DNA of 6,948 nucleotides. Source: Treponema sp. GTDB lineage: Bacteria > Spirochaetota > Spirochaetia > Treponematales > Breznakiellaceae. Numbering within the stretch: the stretch's first letter is position 1; each line of letters starts with the position of its first letter. The notes under the pieces were generated by a model. That model worked only from the letters and a program-made list of their open reading frames with translations. It ran no database searches and was not told the DNA's origin. Positions 1 through 4,674 of the stretch are shown piece after piece. The DNA lies in contig JAISRW010000011.1 in assembly GCA_031273405.1 (NCBI GenBank), positions 1 to 6,948 of the forward strand, in the 5' to 3' direction. Both the position numbers and the translations under genes were made by a program.

Positions 1-127
1 TTCGCAGTCGAATCGGATCTCTGGTCCGCAGGAAGTCAAATCGAACCTCCGGTTCGCAGGCGTTTTGATACAAAAACTTATGCGACTGCGAACCGAAGGT
101 TCGTCAGACCTACGGTCTGATTCGACT
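1..127. repeat. Cluster of short palindromic hairpin repeats
   Basis: Four hairpins with 3-nt loops lie here: 14-28 (CGGATC, loop TCT, GGTCCG, one G-U pair), 42-56 (CGAACC, loop TCC, GGTTCG), 89-103 (CGAACC, loop GAA, GGTTCG) and 104-120 (TCAGACC, loop TAC, GGTCTGA). The first two belong to a 22-bp direct repeat at 11-32 and 39-60 that differs at only four sites, all within the hairpin. The outer sequences are inverted: 1-10 is the exact reverse complement of 83-92, and AGTCGAATC at 6-14 returns as GATTCGACT at 119-127. The cluster begins at the window edge, so it may continue to the left. The stems differ from one another by paired changes. This could be a palindromic intergenic repeat family or a degraded mobile element; no transposase is visible. 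Confidence 0.8.
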
Positions 128-339
128 TGGCGGTTAAAAATTCCTTCAATTTCGGTGATTTCCCAAACCTTGAAAGTAAGTGCTGTTGCCCTGCCCGTGG
201 GTCCCCAAACACTTGAGAACAAGAAGAATATATGAAATATCGCATATACCTGAGCTTTTCCAAAAACTAACGTTTTATGAAAGCCTCACCTGAGTAGTTA
301 CAAAGCGGGCAATACCTCAAAATTATTCTAGAAGTCTGT
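128..339. other. Intergenic stretch with no supportable gene
   Basis: This AT-rich stretch separates two groups of hairpins. I see no gene with a ribosome binding site, no tRNA cloverleaf and no clear promoter. A 61-codon minus-strand reading frame (78-263) crosses it, but it starts at TTG, has no Shine-Dalgarno sequence and ends inside the hairpin cluster, so I do not call it. AAGTG near 178 could pair with CACTT near 210 around a G/C-rich segment, but the stem is short. It may contain decayed coding sequence that I do not recognise. Confidence 0.5.
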
Positions 340-352
340 TGCGCTTCGCGCA
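340..352. repeat. Short 3-nt-loop hairpin
   Basis: TGCGC (340-344), loop TTC, GCGCA (348-352) forms a five-pair GC-rich stem. It has the same 3-nt loop geometry as the hairpins at 1-120 but a different stem sequence, so its membership in the same family is uncertain. It lies just to the left of the leftward terminator. Confidence 0.5.
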
Positions 353-360
353 TAAAATCT

Positions 361-384
361 CAAAAAACCGCCGATCAGGCGGTT
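361..384 (-). terminator. Intrinsic terminator reading leftward
   Basis: Read on the minus strand, AACCGCC, loop TGATC, GGCGGTT forms a seven-pair GC-rich stem (366-384 on the plus strand). It runs straight into a run of six T, two of them paired in the stem. This is the standard layout of a Rho-independent terminator. On the plus strand no T run follows, so it acts only leftward. No minus-strand gene lies immediately to its right, so it may end a small RNA, stop antisense transcription away from the operon promoter, or be a leftover. Confidence 0.65.
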
Positions 385-385
385 A

Positions 386-400
386 CGAACCTACGGTTCG
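386..400. repeat. 3-nt-loop hairpin of the CGAACC type
   Basis: CGAACC (386-391), loop TAC, GGTTCG (395-400) is a perfect six-pair stem with the same arms as the hairpins at 42-56 and 89-103. It begins two bases to the right of the leftward terminator stem, so a minus-strand transcript would carry both in tandem. Confidence 0.75.
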
Positions 401-439
401 ATTTACCCTACAAATTCCGAAAGCATGCCCATTTATCGT

Positions 440-477
440 GGTTTTGTGGCTTTTTTAGCGAAAAAACCACAAAAACC
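440..477. repeat. Long A/T-rich imperfect hairpin
   Basis: The left arm 440-456 (GG, TTTT, GTGG, C, TTTTTT) pairs with the right arm 461-477 (AAAAAA, CCAC, AAAAA, CC) around the loop AGCG. This gives about 16 pairs, with one bulged base on each arm (C450 and one A near 475). Neither strand has a T run after the stem, so it is not a normal terminator. It could be a structured part of a small RNA or a relic of an inverted repeat. Confidence 0.7.
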
Positions 478-489
478 TACAAGTGCAAC

Positions 490-504
490 CGGACCGAAGG
501 TCCG
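490..504. repeat. 3-nt-loop hairpin of the CGGACC type
   Basis: CGGACC (490-495), loop GAA, GGTCCG (499-504) is a perfect stem. Compared with CGAACC/GGTTCG, the third pair has changed from A-T to G-C on both sides, so pairing is kept. It lies about 50 bp upstream of the -35 box of the operon promoter. Confidence 0.75.
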
Positions 505-530
505 CGGCTTCCAGAATTCAAAAAAATTTT

Positions 531-550
531 ATTATTTCTTATTATTTCTC
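531..550 (+). repeat. 10-bp AT-rich direct duplication next to -35 box
   Basis: ATTATTTCTT at 531-540 is followed directly by ATTATTTCTC at 541-550, two copies differing at the last base. The pair sits directly against the TTGACA box, preceded by an A/T-rich tract at 520-530. Its position and composition are those of an UP element, which binds the RNA polymerase alpha subunit, but that role is inferred. Confidence 0.5.
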
Positions 551-579
551 TTGACATAATACGTTAATTGATATAGATT
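551..579 (+). promoter_or_regulatory. Predicted sigma-70-type promoter of the importer operon
   Basis: A perfect -35 box TTGACA occupies 551-556. With a 17-bp spacer the -10 box is TAGATT at 574-579 (four of six consensus bases). TATAGA at 572-577 with a 15-bp spacer is an alternative. Transcription would begin near 586, giving a leader of only about 30 nt before the ATG at 617, too short for a riboswitch. Control is therefore more likely at initiation. No other promoter is obvious before 5304. Confidence 0.65.
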
Positions 580-581
580 AA
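564..581. promoter_or_regulatory. Candidate operator dyad over the -10 box
   Basis: TTAAT (564-568) and ATTAA (577-581) form an inverted repeat with an 8-bp spacer. It covers the promoter spacer and the -10 box, where a bound repressor would block polymerase. The dyad is short and AT-rich, so chance is a real possibility. I cannot assign it to a known regulator. Confidence 0.3.
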
Positions 582-601
582 TACTATATTATTACTAGGA
601 G

Positions 602-608
602 AAAGGAG
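602..608 (+). promoter_or_regulatory. Ribosome binding site for the binding-protein gene
   Basis: AAAGGAG, eight bases before the ATG at 617, is a strong Shine-Dalgarno sequence and fixes the start. The stronger signal here compared with the permease start fits the higher amount of binding protein usually needed by ABC importers. Confidence 0.8.
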
Positions 609-616
609 TTCCTTAT

Positions 617-1663
617 ATGAACAAGAAACGCTACTTTTGCGGACTTATCGCGGCGGCTTTATTATTGACCCCGGCGCTTTGGGCGGGAGGGAAAAAAGAT
701 TCTCCGCCCCAGGTCCCGGAGGCGGTCCAAGCCCAAGCCCCGGCTCTGTCGGGGAAGAAGATTATCGTGGCGGACGCCAACTCCACCCACCATTTGAACC
801 TCTACGTGGCCTATGAAAAGGGCATTTTTGCCCGGAAAGGCCTGGAAGTGGAGATTCAGCAGACCGGTTCCGGAGTCGCCGCGGTAGTAGGCGGTGAAGC
901 GGACATTGTGTTTAACTGCCCCACCGGGGTTATCACCCCAATCGCTCGGGGACAGAACATCACCATCATCTCCCAGGTCAAGATTCCCTGTACCTCGGTT
1001 CTGGTGGTTCCGGTGGCCGCCCCGGTCAAAACCCCCGGAGACCTCAAAAACCTGCAAATCGCGGGGCTTTCCACCACCTGCTGCGCGGTGATCGCCATTC
1101 GGGACGCCCTGCGGGAACAGTACAGCACCGAATTTGAGTTGGTATCCCTGGCCCCCGGCGCCGCCTTGGCGGCCCTGGAATCCGCCGCCGTCAAGGCCGC
1201 CATCCTGGAAGAACCCTTCGTGGCCCAGGCCCTCCTGCTCACCGACGCCCAGGGGAAGCCAAAGTTCAAGACCGTTTTCGACGGCTATTCGGACGCCAAC
1301 GGCGACGGGAAAATTGACGCCAACCTGGCCGGTGAAAATCCCCCCTGCCGGACCATCAACGCCAACACGGCCTTTGTGCGGGAGCGGCTCGGGGACGCCC
1401 GGGCTTTTATCGAGGCCATCGCCGAGGCGGACCAGATCATCCTGGCCAACCCCGTGGCCCCGGATATCGTGGCCATTGCCCAAAAATACGTCAGTGTTCC
1501 GGAACAGGCCATCATCAACAGCAACCCGAAACTCGGCTTTACCATCAAGTTGGACACCCAGGGTCTTATCGGTTACGCCCAGGCCCTGGTCAATCAGGGA
1601 ACCATCGACAAAAACCCCGGCGAGGCTCTCTTCGCCCCGGAATTCAAAGGGATAACCTGGTAG
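617..1663 (+). CDS. ABC importer substrate-binding protein, NMT1/SsuA-like
   Basis: This 348-residue exported protein should capture the importer's ligand in the periplasm and pass it to the permease encoded next. Residues 1-23 form a signal peptide: basic MNKKR, a hydrophobic core, then LWA before GGKKD, where signal peptidase I would cut. There is no lipobox, as the only early cysteine (C8) precedes the core. Residues 48-345 resemble the NMT1/THI5 and SsuA/TauA fold, with the typical features YVAYEKGIF (63-71), AVVGGEADIVF (89-99) and VKTPGDLKNLQIA (137-149). Unusual traits are a Cys-Cys pair at 155-156, further cysteines at 101, 125 and 244, and a calcium-loop-like stretch at 226-237. Relatives bind sulfonates, taurine or thiamin precursors; the ligand here is unknown. 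The downstream cysteine synthase favours a sulfur compound (inference). Confidence 0.88.
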   Translation: MNKKRYFCGLIAAALLLTPALWAGGKKDSPPQVPEAVQAQAPALSGKKIIVADANSTHHLNLYVAYEKGIFARKGLEVEIQQTGSGVAAVVGGEADIVFNCPTGVITPIARGQNITIISQVKIPCTSVLVVPVAAPVKTPGDLKNLQIAGLSTTCCAVIAIRDALREQYSTEFELVSLAPGAALAALESAAVKAAILEEPFVAQALLLTDAQGKPKFKTVFDGYSDANGDGKIDANLAGENPPCRTINANTAFVRERLGDARAFIEAIAEADQIILANPVAPDIVAIAQKYVSVPEQAIINSNPKLGFTIKLDTQGLIGYAQALVNQGTIDKNPGEALFAPEFKGITW

Positions 1664-1673
1664 GGAGAAAAAA

Positions 1674-1772
1674 GAGTGAAGGGTAGAGAGTGAAGAGTGA
1701 ACGGCCATTCCGTCTTCACTCCTCACCCTCCCACTCTTCACTCCCCACTCTTCCTAAAATACTATGAGTGAA
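1674..1772. repeat. Purine/pyrimidine inverted-repeat cluster between genes
   Basis: The left side carries three copies of GAGTGAA(G) at 1674-1681, 1688-1695 and 1695-1701. The right side carries TTCACTCC at 1715-1722 and 1737-1744. The best stem is perfect over 12 pairs: 1688-1699 with 1732-1743. A competing eight-pair stem joins 1689-1696 with 1713-1720, and AAGAGTG 1672-1678 can pair with CACTCTT 1746-1752. A fourth GAGTGAA copy (1766-1772) starts at the G of the permease ATG. In an mRNA this could protect the 3' end of the binding-protein message, as REP elements do after some binding-protein genes, and lower permease expression; both roles are inferred. Confidence 0.75.
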
Positions 1773-2591
1773 ACCTATGAGACCCGCGGCATCCGCCGGT
1801 TTTTTCTGGAACTGGGCGGATTTTTTAAAAATTCCCTGGGGAATTTTTTCTCCCTGGAATTTCTGTCGATTTTTATTCCCCTGCTGCTGCTCTGGGAATT
1901 CCTCCCCCGGTGGAAGATTCTTCCCGAAAGCCTTATCCCCTCGTTAAGCACCGTGGCGGCCCGGTTCTGGTACATGCTCTGGCATAAGCAGCTTGTGTTT
2001 CACATCCTCTACAGCATGGGCCGGTTTTTCGCAGCCTTTGCCGCCGCGGTGGTCCTGGCGGTTCCCATCGGCCTCCTCATGGGCTGGAACCTGAAAATCC
2101 GGGCCTATATCCTCCCCCTCTGGCAGCTCCTCTCCCCCATCCCGCCCCCGGCCTGGGTGCCTATGACGATCATCTTCTTCGGCATCGGCTCGAAGATGCA
2201 CATCTTCTTGATGTTCATCGGGATCTTCTATCCCGTACTTTTCAACACCTACCAGGGGATCAAAGACACCGACCCTCGCTACCTCGCCTCGGCCAGGGTT
2301 TTCGGGGCCAGCGAATTCACCCTGCTCCGTAAGGTGTACTTCTGGCACGCTTTCGGCTCGATCATCATGAGCCTCAAAACCGGGGTCGCCATGGGGCTGG
2401 TGATGCTCCTGATCGGCGAATCCTACGGCGGCCGCATCGGCATCGGCTACCTCCTGGGCCAGGCCAAGGACTACTTTGTAATCCCCGAGATGATGGTCTG
2501 CATGGCCATCCTGGGCTGGATAGGCTGGTTCCTCATCGAAGTGCTCAAGTACGTGGAAATCAAACTGGCGATCTGGAAGGTGGGAAGATGA
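1764..2591 (+). CDS. ABC importer permease, SsuC/TauC family
   Basis: This 275-residue inner-membrane protein should form the transport channel, probably as a homodimer. A cytoplasmic basic N-terminus (about 1-30) is followed by hydrophobic segments near 31-47, 86-108, 115-125, 132-160, 205-218 and 243-262. The conserved SsuC/TauC stretch SPIPPPAWVPM lies at 124-134. The cytoplasmic EAA-type loop that contacts the ATPase is at about 173-196, with the expected Gly-Ala (181-182). Length is normal for the family. The ATG has no Shine-Dalgarno sequence: the 45 bases before it are mostly pyrimidines from the repeat cluster, so translation may be weak, coupled to the upstream gene or controlled by folding. 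The TGA stop lies in the left arm of a perfect hairpin. The ligand cannot be told from the permease. Confidence 0.9.
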   Translation: MSETYETRGIRRFFLELGGFFKNSLGNFFSLEFLSIFIPLLLLWEFLPRWKILPESLIPSLSTVAARFWYMLWHKQLVFHILYSMGRFFAAFAAAVVLAVPIGLLMGWNLKIRAYILPLWQLLSPIPPPAWVPMTIIFFGIGSKMHIFLMFIGIFYPVLFNTYQGIKDTDPRYLASARVFGASEFTLLRKVYFWHAFGSIIMSLKTGVAMGLVMLLIGESYGGRIGIGYLLGQAKDYFVIPEMMVCMAILGWIGWFLIEVLKYVEIKLAIWKVGR

Positions 2592-2619
2592 AAAAAAACG
2601 TTCGTTTTTTTCATCTTCC
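2583..2619. repeat. Perfect 15-bp hairpin swallowing the permease stop
   Basis: The arm 2583-2597 (GGAAGAT, GAAAAAAA) is exactly complementary to 2605-2619 around a 7-nt loop. The permease TGA (2589-2591) is inside the left arm, so the right arm is an inverted copy of the last codons and stop of the gene. No T run follows the stem on the plus strand, so it is not a normal terminator; it could stabilise or pause the message within the operon. Confidence 0.85.
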
Positions 2620-2621
2620 TC

Positions 2622-2644
2622 GGAGTTTTGCTGCGCAAAACTCC
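2622..2644. repeat. Second hairpin before the ATPase ribosome site
   Basis: GGAGTTTTG (2622-2630) pairs with CAAAACTCC (2636-2644), and C2631 with G2635 can close a 3-nt loop. It follows the stop-codon hairpin by two bases and ends directly against the ATPase ribosome binding site. The two stems fill the whole gap between permease and ATPase genes and could affect ribosome access to the ATPase start. Confidence 0.8.
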
Positions 2645-2658
2645 AGGGGGCTTTTGTG
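2645..2658 (+). promoter_or_regulatory. Ribosome binding site and GTG start of the ATPase
   Basis: AGGGGG (2645-2650) stands five bases before the GTG at 2656. No ATG in this frame offers a better start upstream of the Walker A motif, and the next ATG (2699) is out of frame, so the GTG is the likely start. Confidence 0.65.
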
Positions 2659-3627
2659 ATTGAAGCGAAAAGTATCACGAAATTTTTTTCCGTGGTAAAT
2701 GAAAAGGGCCTGGCCGAAGGGCTCACGGCAGTGCTGAATGTCAGCCTCACCATTCCCGATGGAAAAATCGTTTCCCTCCTGGGGCCCTCGGGCTGCGGGA
2801 AATCGACCTTCCTGGAAATTCTCGCCGGCCTCCAAGCCCCCACCGACGGGGAGATCCGGATCGACGGCAAACGGGTCCTGGAGCCCCTGCCCTCGACCCG
2901 GAAGGAGATGGAAGCCTACAAACGGCGCTATCGTTTTATCTCCCCCCTGGCAAACGGGGTGTTCCGGGACCGGCCCAAAAACGATATCGCCATGATCTTC
3001 CAGGATTACGCGGTTTTTCCCTGGATGACGGCGATCCAGAACATGATCTTCGCCCTGAAACTTCGCAATGCCGACAGGCGTTCTATCGATAGGCAGTTTA
3101 CCGATAGGCATTTTATCGACAAGCATTCTTCCGGCGGAGAAAAAAAAGCGGGACTTTCCCGGAAAGAACTGTCCGAAAAGGCCAGGTTTTATCTGAACCA
3201 GGTGGGCCTCGGGGGCGCGGAGTACAAGTACCCCTCCCAGCTTTCCGGGGGCATGCGCCAGCGGCTTGCCCTGGCCCGGGCCCTTTCGGTGGAGCCCAAG
3301 ATTATCCTTATGGATGAACCTTTCGCCGCGGTAGACGCCCTGACCAGGGAAAAACTCCAGGACGATCTCCTGCGGCTCTGGGAAAAAACCAAGGCCGCTT
3401 CGTTTCCGGTGATTATCGTGATGGTTACCCACGATGTTTCCGAGGCGGTCTACCTTTCCGACGAGGTGGTGATCTTTTCCCCCAGCCCCGGTTCGATCCG
3501 CAACCGCATCCCCATCGACATACCCCGGCCCCGGGCGCGGACCGATCCGGCAATGATCGAAATCCAGGACCGGATCTTCGCTATGTTTCAATATGATTTG
3601 AACCAGGAAAGCGAGTATTCTATTTAG
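2656..3627 (+). CDS. ABC importer ATPase, SsuB/TauB family, with insertions
   Basis: This 323-residue protein should hydrolyse ATP on the cytoplasmic face of the permease. All nucleotide-binding motifs are intact: Walker A GPSGCGKST (43-51), Q-loop Gln116 in FQDYAVFPW, signature LSGGMRQR (196-203), Walker B IILMDEP (216-222) and switch His259. SsuB/TauB proteins are usually about 250-270 residues. The excess lies in two places: about 27 residues between Walker A and the Q-loop (roughly 74-108), and about 28 between the Q-loop and the signature (roughly 136-172). The second contains four pentapeptide repeats encoded by 15-bp tandem units. Both insertions fall in surface regions and leave the catalytic core whole, so the enzyme is probably active. 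It follows the permease by 64 bp and precedes the cysteine synthase gene by 27 bp. Confidence 0.92.
   Translation: MIEAKSITKFFSVVNEKGLAEGLTAVLNVSLTIPDGKIVSLLGPSGCGKSTFLEILAGLQAPTDGEIRIDGKRVLEPLPSTRKEMEAYKRRYRFISPLANGVFRDRPKNDIAMIFQDYAVFPWMTAIQNMIFALKLRNADRRSIDRQFTDRHFIDKHSSGGEKKAGLSRKELSEKARFYLNQVGLGGAEYKYPSQLSGGMRQRLALARALSVEPKIILMDEPFAAVDALTREKLQDDLLRLWEKTKAASFPVIIVMVTHDVSEAVYLSDEVVIFSPSPGSIRNRIPIDIPRPRARTDPAMIEIQDRIFAMFQYDLNQESEYSI
3073..3132 (+). repeat. Four in-frame 15-bp tandem units in the ATPase gene
   Basis: The units are 3073-3087, 3088-3102, 3103-3117 and 3118-3132, all variants of GATAGGCATTTTATC. They lie exactly in the reading frame and encode DRRSI, DRQFT, DRHFI and DKHSS (residues 140-159). 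The junction of the first two makes a perfect 10-bp palindrome, CTATCGATAG (3083-3092). Because the unit is a multiple of three, copy-number changes would keep the frame. The segment lies between the Q-loop and the signature motif. Confidence 0.85.
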
Positions 3628-3640
3628 AAAAGAGGGAAGA

Positions 3641-3646
3641 AGGAGG
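3641..3646 (+). promoter_or_regulatory. Ribosome binding site of the cysteine synthase gene
   Basis: AGGAGG, followed by a further AGGG, stands eight bases before the ATG at 3655. This consensus site supports the upstream ATG over the in-frame GTG at 3709, which would match the shorter family N-terminus but has poor spacing. Confidence 0.75.
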
Positions 3647-3654
3647 AGGGAATA

Positions 3655-4635
3655 ATGGGTGATGGAAGAATAAACGGCTTTCCGGCGGGAGCGGGTTTCC
3701 GGGGGAAGGTGTACGGGGATATTACCGAGGCCCGGGGGAATACGCCCCTGGTGCGGCTGGCGAAAATCGCGGCGGACCTTCCCGGCGCGGTGCTTGCCAA
3801 GGTGGAGTCCTTTAACCCCATGAACAGCGTCAAATGCCGCATCGGGGCGGCCATGCTGGACGCCGCGGTCCGGGAGGGGAAGCTCCTGCCCGGCGGCACG
3901 GTGATTGAACCGACCTCAGGGAATACCGGCATCGGCCTTGCCTTTGCCTGCGCCGCCCGGGGCTACAAGCTCATCCTCACCATGCCCGAAACCATGTCGG
4001 TGGAACGCCGGAAGCTGGCGGCCATGCTGGGGGCGGACGTGGTGCTGACCTCCGGCAAGGACGGCATGAACGGGGCGGTGCAGAAGGCCAGGGAACTGGT
4101 CCGCCAGATTCCCGGCAGTTTTATGCCCCTCCAGTTTGAGAATCCCGCCAACCCCGAAGCCCACCGGCTGACCACCGCCGAGGAAATCTGGGCGGATACC
4201 GCCGGGGAGGTGGACGTCTTTGTGGCCGGAGTGGGAACCGGGGGAACCATCACCGGGGTTGGGGAAGTCCTCAAGGCCCGGAAGCCGGGGGTGCGGATCG
4301 CGGCGGTGGAACCCGACGCCTCCCCGGTCCTCTCCGGCGGGCGGCCCGGCCCCCACCGCATCCAGGGCATCGGCGCGGGGTTCATTCCCAAGGTGCTGAA
4401 CCGTTCCATCCTGGACGAAATCGTCCGGGTAACCAACGAGGACGCCCTCATCACCGCCCGGCAGGTCGCCCGGACCGAGGGAATCCTCGTGGGCATCTCC
4501 GCCGGGGCCGCGGTCTGGGCGGCCCTGCAAATCGCCGCCCGCCCGGGAAGCGCCGGCAAGACCATCGTGGTCATACTCCCCGATTCAGGGGAACGCTACC
4601 TTTCAACCCAGCTTTCGGATACGGAAGAGGCGTAA
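3655..4635 (+). CDS. cysK: Cysteine synthase (O-acetylserine sulfhydrylase A)
   Basis: This 326-residue cytoplasmic enzyme of the fold-type II PLP family should join O-acetylserine and sulfide to give cysteine and acetate. The PLP lysine is K60 in [11 protein letters not shown], the variant with Cys after Lys seen in Escherichia coli CysK. The substrate loop TSGNT is at 87-91, the PLP phosphate loop GTGGT at 194-198, and the serine contacting the pyridine nitrogen is S311 in [21 protein letters not shown] (233-245) also matches CysK closely and supports it over cystathionine beta-synthase or threonine synthase. Compared with E. coli CysK the N-terminus is about 19 residues longer and the C-terminus is short; the start is fixed by a consensus ribosome site. 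No CysE or sulfite reductase gene is in the window, so acetylserine and sulfide must come from elsewhere. Confidence 0.93.
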   Translation: MGDGRINGFPAGAGFRGKVYGDITEARGNTPLVRLAKIAADLPGAVLAKVESFNPMNSVKCRIGAAMLDAAVREGKLLPGGTVIEPTSGNTGIGLAFACAARGYKLILTMPETMSVERRKLAAMLGADVVLTSGKDGMNGAVQKARELVRQIPGSFMPLQFENPANPEAHRLTTAEEIWADTAGEVDVFVAGVGTGGTITGVGEVLKARKPGVRIAAVEPDASPVLSGGRPGPHRIQGIGAGFIPKVLNRSILDEIVRVTNEDALITARQVARTEGILVGISAGAAVWAALQIAARPGSAGKTIVVILPDSGERYLSTQLSDTEEA

Positions 4636-4674
4636 AAAGCGGGAAGCGGTCGGAAGGGAGGAGATGAGGATCAA

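Noticed and set aside
11..120. CRISPR-like array
   Set aside because: The repeated units are short palindromes at irregular spacing with no unique spacers of even length, and no cas gene is present.
78..263. 61-codon minus-strand reading frame in the left intergenic region
   Set aside because: It starts at TTG without a ribosome site, ends within palindromic repeats and has no recognisable domain. A decayed gene tail cannot be excluded.
580..616. Riboswitch or T-box ahead of the operon
   Set aside because: The predicted leader is only about 30 nt, too short for any known sulfur- or amino-acid-sensing leader.
662..1741. 359-codon minus-strand reading frame opposite the binding-protein gene
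   Set aside because: It lies opposite a clear exported-protein gene with its own ribosome site. Its Gly- and Asp-rich composition is what a GC-rich coding strand gives in antisense, and its start falls in the repeat cluster.
1944..3591. Two minus-strand reading frames of 308 and 326 codons opposite the permease and ATPase
   Set aside because: They are antisense shadows of two genes with intact family motifs. Their products are rich in His, Gly and Asp with no domain pattern.
3709..3711. In-frame GTG as a shorter CysK start
   Set aside because: It would match the family N-terminus better, but the ATG at 3655 has a consensus ribosome site at ideal spacing and the GTG does not.
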